Source: Rhodospirillales bacterium (GTDB lineage Bacteria; Pseudomonadota; Alphaproteobacteria; TMED109). Taken from it: a DNA stretch of 64,000 nt. This document shows positions 7,892 to 16,515 of the stretch, piece after piece; position 1 is the stretch's first letter, and the number at the start of each line of letters is the position of its first letter. The DNA lies in assembly GCA_028824295.1 (NCBI GenBank), contig JAPPED010000016.1, positions 32,226 to 96,225 on the forward strand, given 5' to 3'. The position numbers and the translations under genes are program-made. Below the pieces are notes generated by a model. It was given only the letters and a program-made list of their open reading frames with translations, had not been told where the DNA came from and made no database searches.

Positions 7892-8155
7892 CATGTAGTT
7901 AGGATAACAATCAGGCCTTGGTTGGGCCGATATGAATACCGCTTTATGGGCTGGTTTGCCATGTCTGGATCGGCACCCGATGCACCGGTCTCCGTGCGGT
8001 GGCACCAGGCAAGCGCTGTCTGTCGGCCGGTGGGCAGCGGAGGCATGTTCGTAGCGGACTGCATCCGCTTCCCCGAAACGGATGGCGAGGATGGCCGAGG
8101 TGTCGATGATCACTTGGGGAAGCCTTCATCGTCATAAAGGGCTTTCAACAGTCTG
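7883..8155 (-). pseudogene. VapBC remnant (antitoxin tail and frameshifted PIN toxin)
   Basis: On the minus strand a typical VapB tail (LYDDEGFPK, stop at 8112-8110) overlaps a GTG start at 8113 followed by IIDTSAILAIRFGEADAVRYEH, the N-terminus of a VapC PIN toxin (quoted here in two pieces: IIDTSAILAI and RFGEADAVRYEH). After about 25 residues the frame loses similarity, consistent with an early frameshift and deletion. Only the last 15 or so codons of the antitoxin are left. It lies between the Fic gene and the RelB/YafQ pair, whose promoter begins where the antitoxin remnant stops. Confidence 0.75.
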
Positions 8156-8196
8156 AGTAAGTAGCTACAATAGGACTACAATCGGGAGGGGAGTCA

Positions 8197-8454
8197 ATGC
8201 CGGCGGATGCAGTCGTGCGAGCCCGGATTGATCGGGACACCAAGGACCGGGCGGCGGACGCGCTCCGGGCGATGGGTCTTTCGATGTCAGATGCAATCCG
8301 TCTCTTGCTGTTGCGGGTGGCAGAGGAAAGGCGTCTTCCGTTCGCGGTTGAGGTGCCGAATTCCTTGACCGTCCAGGCGATCCAGGAGCTTGAAGAGGGC
8401 AGGGGCAAACCGTTCGCCGACGCCGAGGAGTTGTTCGAGGACGTTGGTATCTGA
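8197..8454 (+). CDS. RelB/DinJ-type antitoxin
   Basis: This 85-residue protein has the ribbon-helix-helix start of the RelB/DinJ family (VVRARIDRDTKDRAADALRA, then MGLSMSDAIRLLLLRVAEE). The C-terminal part (NSLTVQAIQELEEGRG) would cover the toxin. A GGGAGGGG ribosome site precedes the ATG. It overlaps the YafQ-like toxin gene by 11 bases and probably autoregulates the pair. Confidence 0.93.
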   Translation: MPADAVVRARIDRDTKDRAADALRAMGLSMSDAIRLLLLRVAEERRLPFAVEVPNSLTVQAIQELEEGRGKPFADAEELFEDVGI

Positions 8455-8728
8455 ACTGCTGACCCCGGTCCGTTCGACGCAATTCAAGCGAGACGTCGCA
8501 AGGGCGCGCAGACGGGGCAAGCACCTGGCCAAACTGCGAGCGTTGCTGACCGCACTGGTTCGACAACACCCCCTGCCGGCACGGTATCGGGACCATGCAT
8601 TGCGCGGTCCCTGGACCGGTTATCGGGATGTCCACCTCGAACCAGACTGGATCCTGATCTACCGGGTTCGCGAGGGGAAACTGTATTTGGCCCGTACCGG
8701 AACCCACGCCGATCTGTTCCGGGAATAA
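8444..8728 (+). CDS. YafQ-type mRNA interferase toxin
   Basis: This RelE-superfamily protein (about 94 residues) matches YafQ: STQFKRDVARARRRGKHLAKL, HPLPARYRDHAL, YRDVHLEPDWILIYRV, and the C-terminal THADLF with the catalytic His. The acidic and histidine residues used by YafQ are present. The start is probably TTG at 8444, preceded by GAGG, which overlaps the antitoxin end. An earlier ATG at 8390 would add residues unlike the family. It cleaves mRNA at the ribosome in characterised members. Confidence 0.88.
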   Translation: MVSELLTPVRSTQFKRDVARARRRGKHLAKLRALLTALVRQHPLPARYRDHALRGPWTGYRDVHLEPDWILIYRVREGKLYLARTGTHADLFRE

Positions 8729-8863
8729 GGGCGAGCAACGAGAGAGGGGAGCGGCCCCCTTCCGGACCTGCACCTCCTGGTCCAGCCGTTAAATGACGCA
8801 AGATTGCCCGGTAGACGTCGTCCGGATATCGGCCGCCGCCAGCTTCCCGTGCCTGCCGTCGGG

Positions 8864-10012
8864 CTAAACCGTCCCGTCGGCACCGAGGATCAACGTGACC
8901 TGGCTCGAGAACAGGCCGCCGTTCCCGTGCGCGAGGGCGATCTCCGGGTTGGATTGCTGGCGCTCGCCGCAGTCGCCGCGCAGCTGCCGCACCGCCTCGA
9001 TGAGCGGGAAGATCCCGTACATGCCGGGATGGCAGCACGAGAGGCCGCCGCCGTTGGTGTTGACCACGAGCCTGCCGCCGGGGGCGATCGCGCCGTCCTC
9101 GACGAAGGCGCCGCCCTCGCCCTTGGCGCAGAAGCCGAGGTCCTCGAGGAACATGATCGTGTTGATCGTGAACGCGTCGTACACCTGCACGAGGTCGATG
9201 TCGTCCACCGACACGCCGGCCATCGCATAGGCGCGTGGGCCCGAGTCGCTCGCGGCCGTCACCGTCAGATCCGGCATGTTGGTGATGGCGCGGTGCCAGT
9301 GGGCCATCGCGCCACCGAGCACCGGGACCGGCGGGCGCTCGAGATCGCGGGCGCGCTCGGGCGAGGTGAGGATGACCGCGCCGCCGCCGTCCGTGACTAG
9401 GCAGCAGTCGCGCACCGTGAAGGGATCGCTGATCGGTCGCGAATTGAGGACGTCCTCGATCGAGAGGGGCTCGCGGAGAAAGGCGTCGGGGTTCATGGCC
9501 GCCCAGGCGCGCGCTGCCGTCGCCACCTCCGCCAGCTGCTTGCGCGTGGTGCCGTACTCGTGCATGTGGCGCGAGGCGGCGAGCGCATAGGAGGTGATCG
9601 GCTGGCGTGGTCCGTACGGACTCTCGAACGGATCGGGCCTCGAGGTCGACACGAGGCGGCCTGACATGGACCGCTGGTTGCTGCCGTAGGCGACGAGGGC
9701 CACGTCGCACTGCCCCGTTGCGATTGCCATCATCGCCGTCAGCAGATGCGCCAGGCTCGAGGAGCCGCCGATCATCGACGAATCCGAGAACTTGGGCGCG
9801 ATGCCCAGGTACTCGCAGAGGGTGAGTGAGCCCATGTTGAAGGTCATCGAGGCGCAGAAGACCCCGTCGACGTCGGACGGACGCAGCCCTGCGTCGTCGA
9901 GCGCCGCCTGCACCGCGCCGGCTGTGATCTCGAGCTCGCTGAGCCCGGGGGCCTCGCCGAGGCCGTACGTGCCGGCGCCGACGATCGACGCCGCTCCCCG
10001 GAGCCCGGTCAT
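8864..10012 (-). CDS. thiolase-family protein (SCP2-type)
   Basis: This 382-residue protein has thiolase-fold features: ASIVGAGTYGLGEAPGLSELE, a central AMMAIATGQCDVALVAYGSNQ, ISDPFTVRDCCLVTDGGGAV, and VYDAFTINTIMFLEDLG with the conserved DAFT stretch. It belongs to the SCP2-thiolase/nonspecific lipid-transfer-like branch, which typically pairs with a DUF35 zinc-ribbon protein. Here the DUF35 gene lies directly upstream with an ATGA overlap. Such pairs act in CoA-ester metabolism, for example aldol or thiolytic steps in side-chain degradation. The exact substrate is not readable. Confidence 0.88.
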   Translation of the reverse strand: MTGLRGAASIVGAGTYGLGEAPGLSELEITAGAVQAALDDAGLRPSDVDGVFCASMTFNMGSLTLCEYLGIAPKFSDSSMIGGSSSLAHLLTAMMAIATGQCDVALVAYGSNQRSMSGRLVSTSRPDPFESPYGPRQPITSYALAASRHMHEYGTTRKQLAEVATAARAWAAMNPDAFLREPLSIEDVLNSRPISDPFTVRDCCLVTDGGGAVILTSPERARDLERPPVPVLGGAMAHWHRAITNMPDLTVTAASDSGPRAYAMAGVSVDDIDLVQVYDAFTINTIMFLEDLGFCAKGEGGAFVEDGAIAPGGRLVVNTNGGGLSCCHPGMYGIFPLIEAVRQLRGDCGERQQSNPEIALAHGNGGLFSSQVTLILGADGTV

Positions 10013-10401
10013 GAGCTCGACTCCGCCGGATGGAACACGACCATGGGATCGTCGCCGGAGCGGTCGATCACGGCGGTGACGGCCATGCCGATCCGCACGG
10101 CCTCGGGCGCGATGGTCTCAACCCGGCTCATCATGCGGGGCCCCTCTTCGAGGTCGATCAGCGCGACGTTGTAGGGCGGTCCCTGTTCGGGGCGGCGGCG
10201 GACGACGCTGGTGGCATGGACGGTGCCGCGCCCGGATGCCTCGCACTCGCTGAGTTCGCTGCCGCCACAGTGGGGACACAGGGCGCGCGGGTAGAAGATG
10301 CTGCGCCCGCAGTCGTCGCAGTGCTGCAGCATGAAGCGCCCGTCGGCCAGGGCATCGAAGTAGGCCTGTTCCGGGCCCGGTTTGGCGGTGTCGGCTGGCA
10401 T
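10009..10401 (-). CDS. DUF35 zinc-ribbon/OB-fold protein, partner of the thiolase
   Basis: This 130-residue protein has a rubredoxin-like zinc ribbon (CDDCG and CPHCG) followed by an OB-fold segment (GRGTVHATSVVRR, PYNVALIDLEEGPRMMSRV). Such proteins bind acyl-CoA and form complexes with SCP2-type thiolases. A start at 10401 has AAAGGG seven bases upstream; ATG at 10407 is an in-frame alternative. The stop overlaps the thiolase start (ATGA), so the two are coupled. Confidence 0.88.
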   Translation of the reverse strand: MPADTAKPGPEQAYFDALADGRFMLQHCDDCGRSIFYPRALCPHCGGSELSECEASGRGTVHATSVVRRRPEQGPPYNVALIDLEEGPRMMSRVETIAPEAVRIGMAVTAVIDRSGDDPMVVFHPAESSS

Positions 10402-10460
10402 GCGCATGCCCTTTTCAGGTTGGCGGCGGGTTGGCGCGTCGGGCGCCAAATGTAGCGGGC

Positions 10461-11288
10461 TTACGTCGCGTCGTCGTCCGCGTGCGGCATGGCCACAAAC
10501 TGGCCGCCCTGGTACTTGACCAGCGGGTCGTCCGGGCCGACGGGCGGCGTCGAGGCCTCGATGTCGGCGCGGTATGCTTCGGCGTTGTCCCTGGGCCGGA
10601 AGCCGAGCGCGGCGGCCGCGCGGTTGTCCCAGAACGACTCGTGGTTGGCCGACACCCCGAAGACCACCGTGTGTCCGACCGCCGGTGCGATGAGGGAGCG
10701 CTCCACGAGGTGCACGAGGTCCGGGTACGAGAGCCAGGTCGCGAGCATCCGCCGGTCGATGGGCAGGTCCCGGCAGGAGCCGATCCGCAGCGACACCGCC
10801 TCGATTCCGTACTTGTCGTTGTAGTACTGCGCGAGGTCCTCGCCGAACGCCTTGGTGAGCCCGTAGTTGGTGTCGGGACGCTGCGGTACCGTCGCGTCGA
10901 TGGTCCGGGTGCGGGGATAGAAGCCGATCGCGTGGTTGGAACTGGCCCAGACGACGCGTCCGACCCCGTTCTTCCGGCATCCCTCGAACAGGTGGTACAT
11001 CCCGAGGATGTTGCCGTGGTGGAGGTCGGCGAACGGGGCTTCGCCGGAGACCCCGCCCATGTGGACGACGGCATCGACGTCGCGGGTGAGCGCCTGCATC
11101 CCGGCCGCGTCGCCGAGGTCGCACGGGACCACCTCCTCGCGCTCCCGCGCCGGGCCGAGCGGCTCGCGGTCCGACACCCGGAGGACGTCGGCGAGGGCCG
11201 GGAGGTGCTCGCGGAGCACCGTGCCCAGGGCGCCGGCGGCACCGGTCAGCAGGAGGCGCCGGAAGCGCCTCGATTGTGCTGGGTTCAC
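10461..11288 (-). CDS. uronate dehydrogenase-like SDR (NAD-dependent)
   Basis: This 275-residue protein is an extended SDR. It has the nucleotide motif LLLTGAAGALGTVLRE, VWASSNHAIGFYPR, and the catalytic YGLTKAFGED (YxxxK). Throughout, it resembles bacterial uronate dehydrogenases (SDREPLGPA, RMLATWLSYPDLVHLVER, YQGGQFVA), which oxidise glucuronate or galacturonate to aldaro-lactones. The GTG start overlaps the stop of the upstream adenosyltransferase gene (GTGA). Annotation as uronate dehydrogenase is by family resemblance; the sugar acid used is inferred. Confidence 0.8.
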   Translation of the reverse strand: MNPAQSRRFRRLLLTGAAGALGTVLREHLPALADVLRVSDREPLGPAREREEVVPCDLGDAAGMQALTRDVDAVVHMGGVSGEAPFADLHHGNILGMYHLFEGCRKNGVGRVVWASSNHAIGFYPRTRTIDATVPQRPDTNYGLTKAFGEDLAQYYNDKYGIEAVSLRIGSCRDLPIDRRMLATWLSYPDLVHLVERSLIAPAVGHTVVFGVSANHESFWDNRAAAALGFRPRDNAEAYRADIEASTPPVGPDDPLVKYQGGQFVAMPHADDDAT

Positions 11289-11869
11289 TGGTTGGCGCCC
11301 GGTACCCAGAGGACGTCGCCGCCAGCCCGCGCCGCCTCGGTCCGTGCGAGGACGAAGAGGTGGTCCGAGAGGCGGTTGACGTAGGCGAGCAGCTCATTCC
11401 GCACCACGGCGCGGGCGGCGAGCGCGCTCAGTTCGACCTCGGCCCGCCGGACGATGGCCCGGGCGACGTGGAGATGGGCCGAAGCGCTGGTGCCACCCGG
11501 CAGGATGAACGAGGTCAGCGGCGCCAACCGCGCGTTGAGCTCGTCGATTTCGCCCTCGAGGCGCTGCACCTGTGCGGCGGAGATCCGGAGATTCCCGGCC
11601 CGCCGGCCGCGCCGGGCGGGCGTGGTGAGGTCGGCGCCGGCATCGAAGAGGTCGTTCTGGATGCGGGCCAGCATGGCGTCGGCGGCCTGCGAGACGTGCA
11701 GCCGAGCAATGCCGATGTAGGCGTTCGCTTCATCGATCGCGCCGCCCGCGCGGATCCGGAGAGCATGTTTCAGCACCCGTTGTCCGTTGCCGAGCGACGT
11801 TCGGCCTTGGTCGCCACCGCGCGTGTAGATGCGGTCGAGCCGGACTACGGTTGACGGGTCGCGCGCCAT
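11285..11869 (-). CDS. cob(I)alamin adenosyltransferase, PduO type
   Basis: This 194-residue protein is a PduO-type adenosyltransferase. Evidence is the N-terminal ATP loop VRLDRIYTRGGDQGRTSLGN, SFILPGGT, RAIVRRAEVELSAL, and the C-terminal YVNRLSDHLFVLARTE. It transfers the adenosyl group of ATP to cob(I)alamin to make coenzyme B12. It is the first gene of a minus-strand pair with the SDR, coupled by a GTGA overlap. A 25-base inverted repeat lies upstream in the gap it shares with the divergent amidohydrolase gene. Confidence 0.93.
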   Translation of the reverse strand: MARDPSTVVRLDRIYTRGGDQGRTSLGNGQRVLKHALRIRAGGAIDEANAYIGIARLHVSQAADAMLARIQNDLFDAGADLTTPARRGRRAGNLRISAAQVQRLEGEIDELNARLAPLTSFILPGGTSASAHLHVARAIVRRAEVELSALAARAVVRNELLAYVNRLSDHLFVLARTEAARAGGDVLWVPGANQ

Positions 11870-11927
11870 CCGGCCTCCGTCGCGGCGAGGGTCGCGGGCC
11901 AGTCAGCTTACACCGTACGAGTCGGGG

Positions 11928-11952
11928 ATACCTGACAAGCATGGTCAGGTAT
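11928..11952. promoter_or_regulatory. inverted repeat in the divergent promoter region
   Basis: ATACCTGAC, a seven-base spacer, then GTCAGGTAT: two perfect nine-base arms. It lies between the adenosyltransferase gene (minus) and the M20 amidohydrolase operon (plus). Size and position suit a dimeric repressor or activator site controlling one or both units. The regulator is not identified in the window. Confidence 0.6.
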
Positions 11953-12020
11953 GTCCAACGGCTTCCGGATGGCGGTCGCCGGGCTCCGGTATGGTACCTT
12001 GGAGCCAAACAGGAGGTCCC

Positions 12021-13181
12021 ATGCCGGTCATTAACCGTATTGCGGGCGGAAGCGACGCCATGATCGAGTGGCGCCGCGATTTTCACCGCCATCCCGAACT
12101 TGCCTACAAGGAACACCGGACCGCGAAGCGGGTCGCCGAGTTGCTCCGCTCCTTCGGCGTGGACGAGGTCGTCGAGGGAATCGGGGGCACCGGCGTGGTC
12201 GGTCGGATCCGGAACGGCAGCGGCCCCTCGGTCGGGCTCCGCGCCGACATGGACGCGCTCCCGATCCACGAGCAGAACTCCTGCGAGCACGCCTCCTCGG
12301 CGGACGGCGTGATGCATGCCTGCGGCCACGACGGGCACACGACCATGCTGCTTGGCGCCGCCCAGTACTTGTCGGAGACGCGGAACTTCGAGGGCGACGT
12401 GGTGCTGGTGTTCCAGCCGGCGGAGGAAGGCTTCGCGGGTGCCAAGGCGATGCTCGACGACGGCCTCTTCGAGCGGTTCCCGGTGCGCAACATCTTCGGC
12501 ATGCACAACATGCCGGGCCTCGAGCAGGGAAAGCTTCGGGTGGCGCCCGGGCCGATCATGGCCGCAGCCGACAACTTCAAGGTCACGGTGCAGGGCAAGG
12601 GGGCGCACGGCGCGATGCCCCACCAGTCGGTCGATCCGATCATCGCCGGAGCGGCGATCGTGCAGGCGGTGCAGACGCTGGTGTCGCGGACGAGCGATCC
12701 CAAGAACACGCTCGTGATCTCGGTAACCCAGTTCCACGCGGGCGACGCGTACAACGTGATCCCCGACAGCGCCGAGCTCTGCGGGACGATCCGCTACTTC
12801 TCGCCTGAGACCGGCGAGATGGTCCGGAAGCGCTTCCCGGAGGTGTGCGAGACCGTGGCCCGCGGGCTGGGCGCCACGGCCGACGTCGACTACCAGCGGG
12901 GCTACCCGCCCACGGTGAACCACGCCGAGGAAACGGCCTTCGCCGGCCGGGTCGCCTCCGAGATCACCGGCGAAGCCGTGACGACCGAGCAGATGCAGGT
13001 GATGGGATCGGAGGACTTCTCGTTCTTCCTCCTGGAGCGCCCGGGAGCCTACGCCTGGATCGGAAATGGCGATTCGGCCTCCCTCCACAACCCGAGCTAC
13101 GACTTCAACGACGACAACCTTGCGATCGGCGCGAGCTTCCTTGCCCGGATCGCCGAAGATGCGCTGCGTGTCACGGACTAG
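12021..13181 (+). CDS. M20-family amidohydrolase (hippurate hydrolase-like)
   Basis: This 386-residue M20D peptidase/amidohydrolase has the metal-site motifs DFHRHPELAYKE, GLRADMDALPI, HACGHDGHTTMLLG, FQPAEEGFAGA and GSEDFSFF. Two metal ions activate water to cleave N-acyl amino acids or similar amides. The start at 12021 is fixed by AGGAGG five bases upstream; an in-frame start far upstream would lie in the promoter region. It is the first gene of a long plus-strand unit with a dipeptide-type ABC importer. This suggests imported peptides or acylated amino acids are its substrates. Confidence 0.93.
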   Translation: MPVINRIAGGSDAMIEWRRDFHRHPELAYKEHRTAKRVAELLRSFGVDEVVEGIGGTGVVGRIRNGSGPSVGLRADMDALPIHEQNSCEHASSADGVMHACGHDGHTTMLLGAAQYLSETRNFEGDVVLVFQPAEEGFAGAKAMLDDGLFERFPVRNIFGMHNMPGLEQGKLRVAPGPIMAAADNFKVTVQGKGAHGAMPHQSVDPIIAGAAIVQAVQTLVSRTSDPKNTLVISVTQFHAGDAYNVIPDSAELCGTIRYFSPETGEMVRKRFPEVCETVARGLGATADVDYQRGYPPTVNHAEETAFAGRVASEITGEAVTTEQMQVMGSEDFSFFLLERPGAYAWIGNGDSASLHNPSYDFNDDNLAIGASFLARIAEDALRVTD

Positions 13182-14736
13182 CGCCGCCCTCGCGCTCGCG
13201 GCCTCGATCGCGCTGGCCCTCCCGGCCAGCGCGGAGACCGTGCTCCGGGCCGTGGTGCACGCGGATCTCAAGAACATCGATCCGATCTGGACCACGGCCT
13301 ACATCACCCGCAACCACGGGTACATGGTCTACGACACGCTGTTCGCGGTCGATGCGGAGTTCAACGTGCAGCCGCAGATGGTCGACACCTGGGAGGTGTC
13401 CGACGACGGGCTGACCTGGACGTTCCGGCTGCGGGACGGGCTCGCCTGGCACGACGGCGCGCCGGTGACGGCGGCCGACTGCGTCGCCTCGATCCGTCGC
13501 TGGGGGGCGCGCGACGGCATGGGCCAGAAGCTCATGGACGTCACCGCGGCGCTCGAGGCGGTGGACGACGCGACGTTCCGCCTGACCCTCACGCAGCCGT
13601 ACGGGCTGGTGCTGGAGTCGCTCTCCAAGGCGAGTTCGAACGTGCTCTTCATCATGCCGGAGCGGCACGCGCTGACCGATCCCTTCGAGCAGGTCCCCGA
13701 GGTGATCGGGTCCGGGCCGTTCGTGTTCGTGGCCGACGAGTGGGTCCCGGGCGCCAGGGTCGTCTACGTCAGGAACGAGGCCTACGTGCCGCGGAGCGAA
13801 CCGCCGAGCTGGGGTGCCGGCGGCAAGGTGGCGAAGGTCGACCGCGTGGAGTGGCTCTACGTCCCCGACACCGCGACGGCCATGAACGCGCTCCTCGCCG
13901 GGGAGATCGACTACTTCGAGCTCCCGCCGCACGACCTCCTGCCGATCATGGAGGCGTCGCCCGACGTCACGGTGAAGCGCCTGGACCCGGTCGGCGTGCA
14001 GGGGCACATCCGCCTCAACCACCTGTACCCGCCGTTCGACCACCCGAAGGCCCGCGAGGCGATGCTGTGGCTGGTGGAGCAGCCCCGGTTCCTCCGCGCC
14101 GTGGTGGGGAACGAGGAGCACTGGCGCTCGTGCCCGGCGTACTTCGGCTGCGGCAGCCCCTACGAGACCGACGCCGGGGCGGAGGCGCTGATGGGGTTCG
14201 ACCCCGAGCTGGCACAGTCGCTCCTCGAGGAGGCGGGCTACGACGGCCGGCCCGTCGTGCTGATGCAGCCGACCGACGTCGCGATCCTGAGCGGCGCGGC
14301 GCTGATGCTGGCGGGCGTCCTGCGGGACGCCGGGGTGAACGTGGAGCTCCAGGCGATGGACTGGAGCACGCTCACCAGCCGCCGCGCGCTCGACGCGCCG
14401 CCGGAGGAGAACGGCTGGAACATCTTCCCCACGTGGTTCATCGGCATGGACGTCGTGCACCCGCTTGCGAGCGTGGTGACGAGTGGCGGGTGCCGCGAGC
14501 GGGCGTGGTTCGGCTGGCCGTGCGATCCGGTGATGGAGGAGCTCCGCGAGGCGTTCGCGTTCGAGAACGACCCGGGACAGCGCTTCGCGCGCGCCGAAGC
14601 AGTGCAGCAGCAGGCATTCGCGCTGGTGCCGTACGTGAACTTCGGGGAATGGTTCAACCCGGTGGCGTTCCGGTCCGACCTCGAGGGCATCCTCGAATCG
14701 CCGATCCCGCTCTTCTGGAACATCGCGAAGCGTTGA
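13159..14736 (+). CDS. ABC transporter substrate-binding protein, peptide/opine family 5
   Basis: This 525-residue protein has a signal peptide (ALALAASIALALPASA) and family-5 features: ETVLRAVVHADLKNIDPIW, a GLTWTFRLRDGLAWHDG segment, and IGSGPFVFV. It binds dipeptides or related solutes in the periplasm. The start at 13159 overlaps the amidohydrolase end by 23 bases. The start lies 53 bases before the only earlier signal-like possibility is lost, and the signal peptide supports it. It is followed by two permease genes and a fused ATPase gene. Confidence 0.92.
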   Translation: MRCVSRTSAALALAASIALALPASAETVLRAVVHADLKNIDPIWTTAYITRNHGYMVYDTLFAVDAEFNVQPQMVDTWEVSDDGLTWTFRLRDGLAWHDGAPVTAADCVASIRRWGARDGMGQKLMDVTAALEAVDDATFRLTLTQPYGLVLESLSKASSNVLFIMPERHALTDPFEQVPEVIGSGPFVFVADEWVPGARVVYVRNEAYVPRSEPPSWGAGGKVAKVDRVEWLYVPDTATAMNALLAGEIDYFELPPHDLLPIMEASPDVTVKRLDPVGVQGHIRLNHLYPPFDHPKAREAMLWLVEQPRFLRAVVGNEEHWRSCPAYFGCGSPYETDAGAEALMGFDPELAQSLLEEAGYDGRPVVLMQPTDVAILSGAALMLAGVLRDAGVNVELQAMDWSTLTSRRALDAPPEENGWNIFPTWFIGMDVVHPLASVVTSGGCRERAWFGWPCDPVMEELREAFAFENDPGQRFARAEAVQQQAFALVPYVNFGEWFNPVAFRSDLEGILESPIPLFWNIAKR

Positions 14737-14752
14737 GCGGAAGCCCGATCCG

Positions 14753-15694
14753 GTGACCGGCTTCCTGCTGCAGCGGCTGCTGGCCACCATCCCGGTGATG
14801 GCGGTCGTGGCCGTCGTCGTCTTCCTGCTGCTGCACCTGGGACCGGGTGACCCGGCGGCGGTGATCGCCGGCGACTACGCGACGCCCGAGGACATCGAGC
14901 GCATCCGCGACCGGCTCGGGCTCAACGAGCCGCTCCACGTGCAGTTCCTGACCTGGATCGGCCAGGTGCTGACGGGCGATCTCGGGATCTCGATCTTCTC
15001 GAACCTGCCGGTCGCACAGCTGATCGCGCAGCGCGTCGAACCGACGCTCGCGCTCTCGATCGGGACGCTGATCCTGACGGTCGTGGTCGCGGTGCCGCTG
15101 GGCGTGGCCGCGGCCTGGCGGGCAGGCGGCTGGCTCGACCGCTGCCTCATGGGTGGCGCGGCGCTCGCCTTCGCGGTGCCGGTCTTCGTGATCGGCTACA
15201 TCCTGATCTACGTCTTCGCGATCAAGCTCTCGCTGCTGCCCGTCCAGGGCTACCGGCCCCTGGCGGACGGCGCCGTGCCCTTCCTCCGCCACCTGGCGCT
15301 GCCGGTGGTGGCGCTCTCGTTCGTCTTCATCGCGTTGATCGCCCGGGTGACCCGCGCGAGCGTGCTCGAGGTGCTGGGCGAGGACTACATCCGGACCGCG
15401 CGCGCGAAGGGGGTGACCACGTTCCGGCTGCTCCGTCGGCATGCCCTCCGCCCGGCGCTGGTGCCGGTGGTGACGGTGATCGGCATTGCCTTCGCGCTGC
15501 TCGTGGGCGGGGTGGTGGTGACGGAGAGCGTCTTCAACATTCCGGGCCTCGGCCGGCTCACGGTCGATTCGGTGCTCCGGCGCGACTACCCGGTGATCCA
15601 GGGGCTGATCCTCGTGTTCAGCGCCGCCTACGTGATCACCAACCTGATCGTGGATCTGCTGTACAGCGTGCTCGATCCGAGGATCCGCGAATGA
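14753..15694 (+). CDS. ABC transporter permease, DppB-like
   Basis: This 313-residue inner-membrane protein has about six hydrophobic segments. It carries the DppB-type N-terminus (FLLQRLLATIPVMAVV, LLHLGPGDPAAV) and the coupling segment DYIRTARAKGVTTFRLLRRH typical of dipeptide permeases. The start is GTG at 14753. The gene ends in an ATGA overlap with the second permease gene. Confidence 0.94.
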   Translation: MTGFLLQRLLATIPVMAVVAVVVFLLLHLGPGDPAAVIAGDYATPEDIERIRDRLGLNEPLHVQFLTWIGQVLTGDLGISIFSNLPVAQLIAQRVEPTLALSIGTLILTVVVAVPLGVAAAWRAGGWLDRCLMGGAALAFAVPVFVIGYILIYVFAIKLSLLPVQGYRPLADGAVPFLRHLALPVVALSFVFIALIARVTRASVLEVLGEDYIRTARAKGVTTFRLLRRHALRPALVPVVTVIGIAFALLVGGVVVTESVFNIPGLGRLTVDSVLRRDYPVIQGLILVFSAAYVITNLIVDLLYSVLDPRIRE

Positions 15695-16515
15695 ACGCGA
15701 TCCGCCGGAACCGCTCGGTCCAGATCGGGATGGCGCTCCTCGCGCTGGTGGTGGTGACCGCGGTGCTGGCGCCGCCGATCGCCGGCATGGACCCCCTCCG
15801 GATGACTCCGGAGGACCGGCTCACGAGCCCCGTGGCGGCGCACCCCTTCGGGACCGACATGTTCGGGCGCGACATCCTGGCGCGGACGCTCCACGGCGGG
15901 CGCGTCTCGCTGAGCGTCGGGCTCATGGTGGCCGCGGTGGCGCTCGCGGCCGGGCTCGGGATCGGCCTGGTCGCCGGCTACGTCCGGGGGGTCGACCGGA
16001 TCGTGATGCGGGTCATGGACGGGATCATGGCGATCCCCGGCATCCTGCTCGCGATCGCGCTGATCGCGCTTTCGGGCGCCACGCTCACGACGGTGGTCGT
16101 CGCGATCGCGGTGCCGGAGGTGCCGCGCGTGGTGCGCCTCGTGCGGAGCGTCGTGCTGGCGGTCCGGGAAGAGCCCTACGTCGAGGCGGCCGTCGCGGCC
16201 GGCGCCCGGCTGCCGCGGCTCTTGGTCCGCCACGTGCTCCCCAACACGCTGGCTCCCCTGATCGTGCAGGGAAGCTACGTCTGCGCCTCGGCGATGATCG
16301 TCGAGTCGATCCTCGGGTTCCTGGGCGCGGGCATGCCGCCCGAGGTGCCGAGCTGGGGGAACGTGATGGCCGAGGGGCGCACCTTCTTCCAGATCGCACC
16401 CTGGATCCTGTTCTTCCCGGGCGCCTTCCTCGCGGTGACCGTGCTGTCGGTCAACCTGCTGGGCGACGGGCTCCGGGACACGCTCGATCCGCGGCTCCGG
16501 GGGCGGTTCCAGTGA
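15691..16515 (+). CDS. ABC transporter permease, DppC-like
   Basis: This 274-residue permease is the DppC-type partner: [20 protein letters not shown] near the N-terminus, the coupling segment [19 protein letters not shown], and a conserved C-terminal [13 protein letters not shown]. It has about six membrane segments. Its start overlaps the stop of the first permease gene (ATGA), and its stop overlaps the GTG start of the ATPase gene (GTGA). Confidence 0.94.
   Translation: MNAIRRNRSVQIGMALLALVVVTAVLAPPIAGMDPLRMTPEDRLTSPVAAHPFGTDMFGRDILARTLHGGRVSLSVGLMVAAVALAAGLGIGLVAGYVRGVDRIVMRVMDGIMAIPGILLAIALIALSGATLTTVVVAIAVPEVPRVVRLVRSVVLAVREEPYVEAAVAAGARLPRLLVRHVLPNTLAPLIVQGSYVCASAMIVESILGFLGAGMPPEVPSWGNVMAEGRTFFQIAPWILFFPGAFLAVTVLSVNLLGDGLRDTLDPRLRGRFQ

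Noticed and set aside
13171..14790. 539-codon open frame on the minus strand
   Set aside because: Antisense to a clear ABC substrate-binding protein gene; composition is typical of a GC-rich shadow frame.
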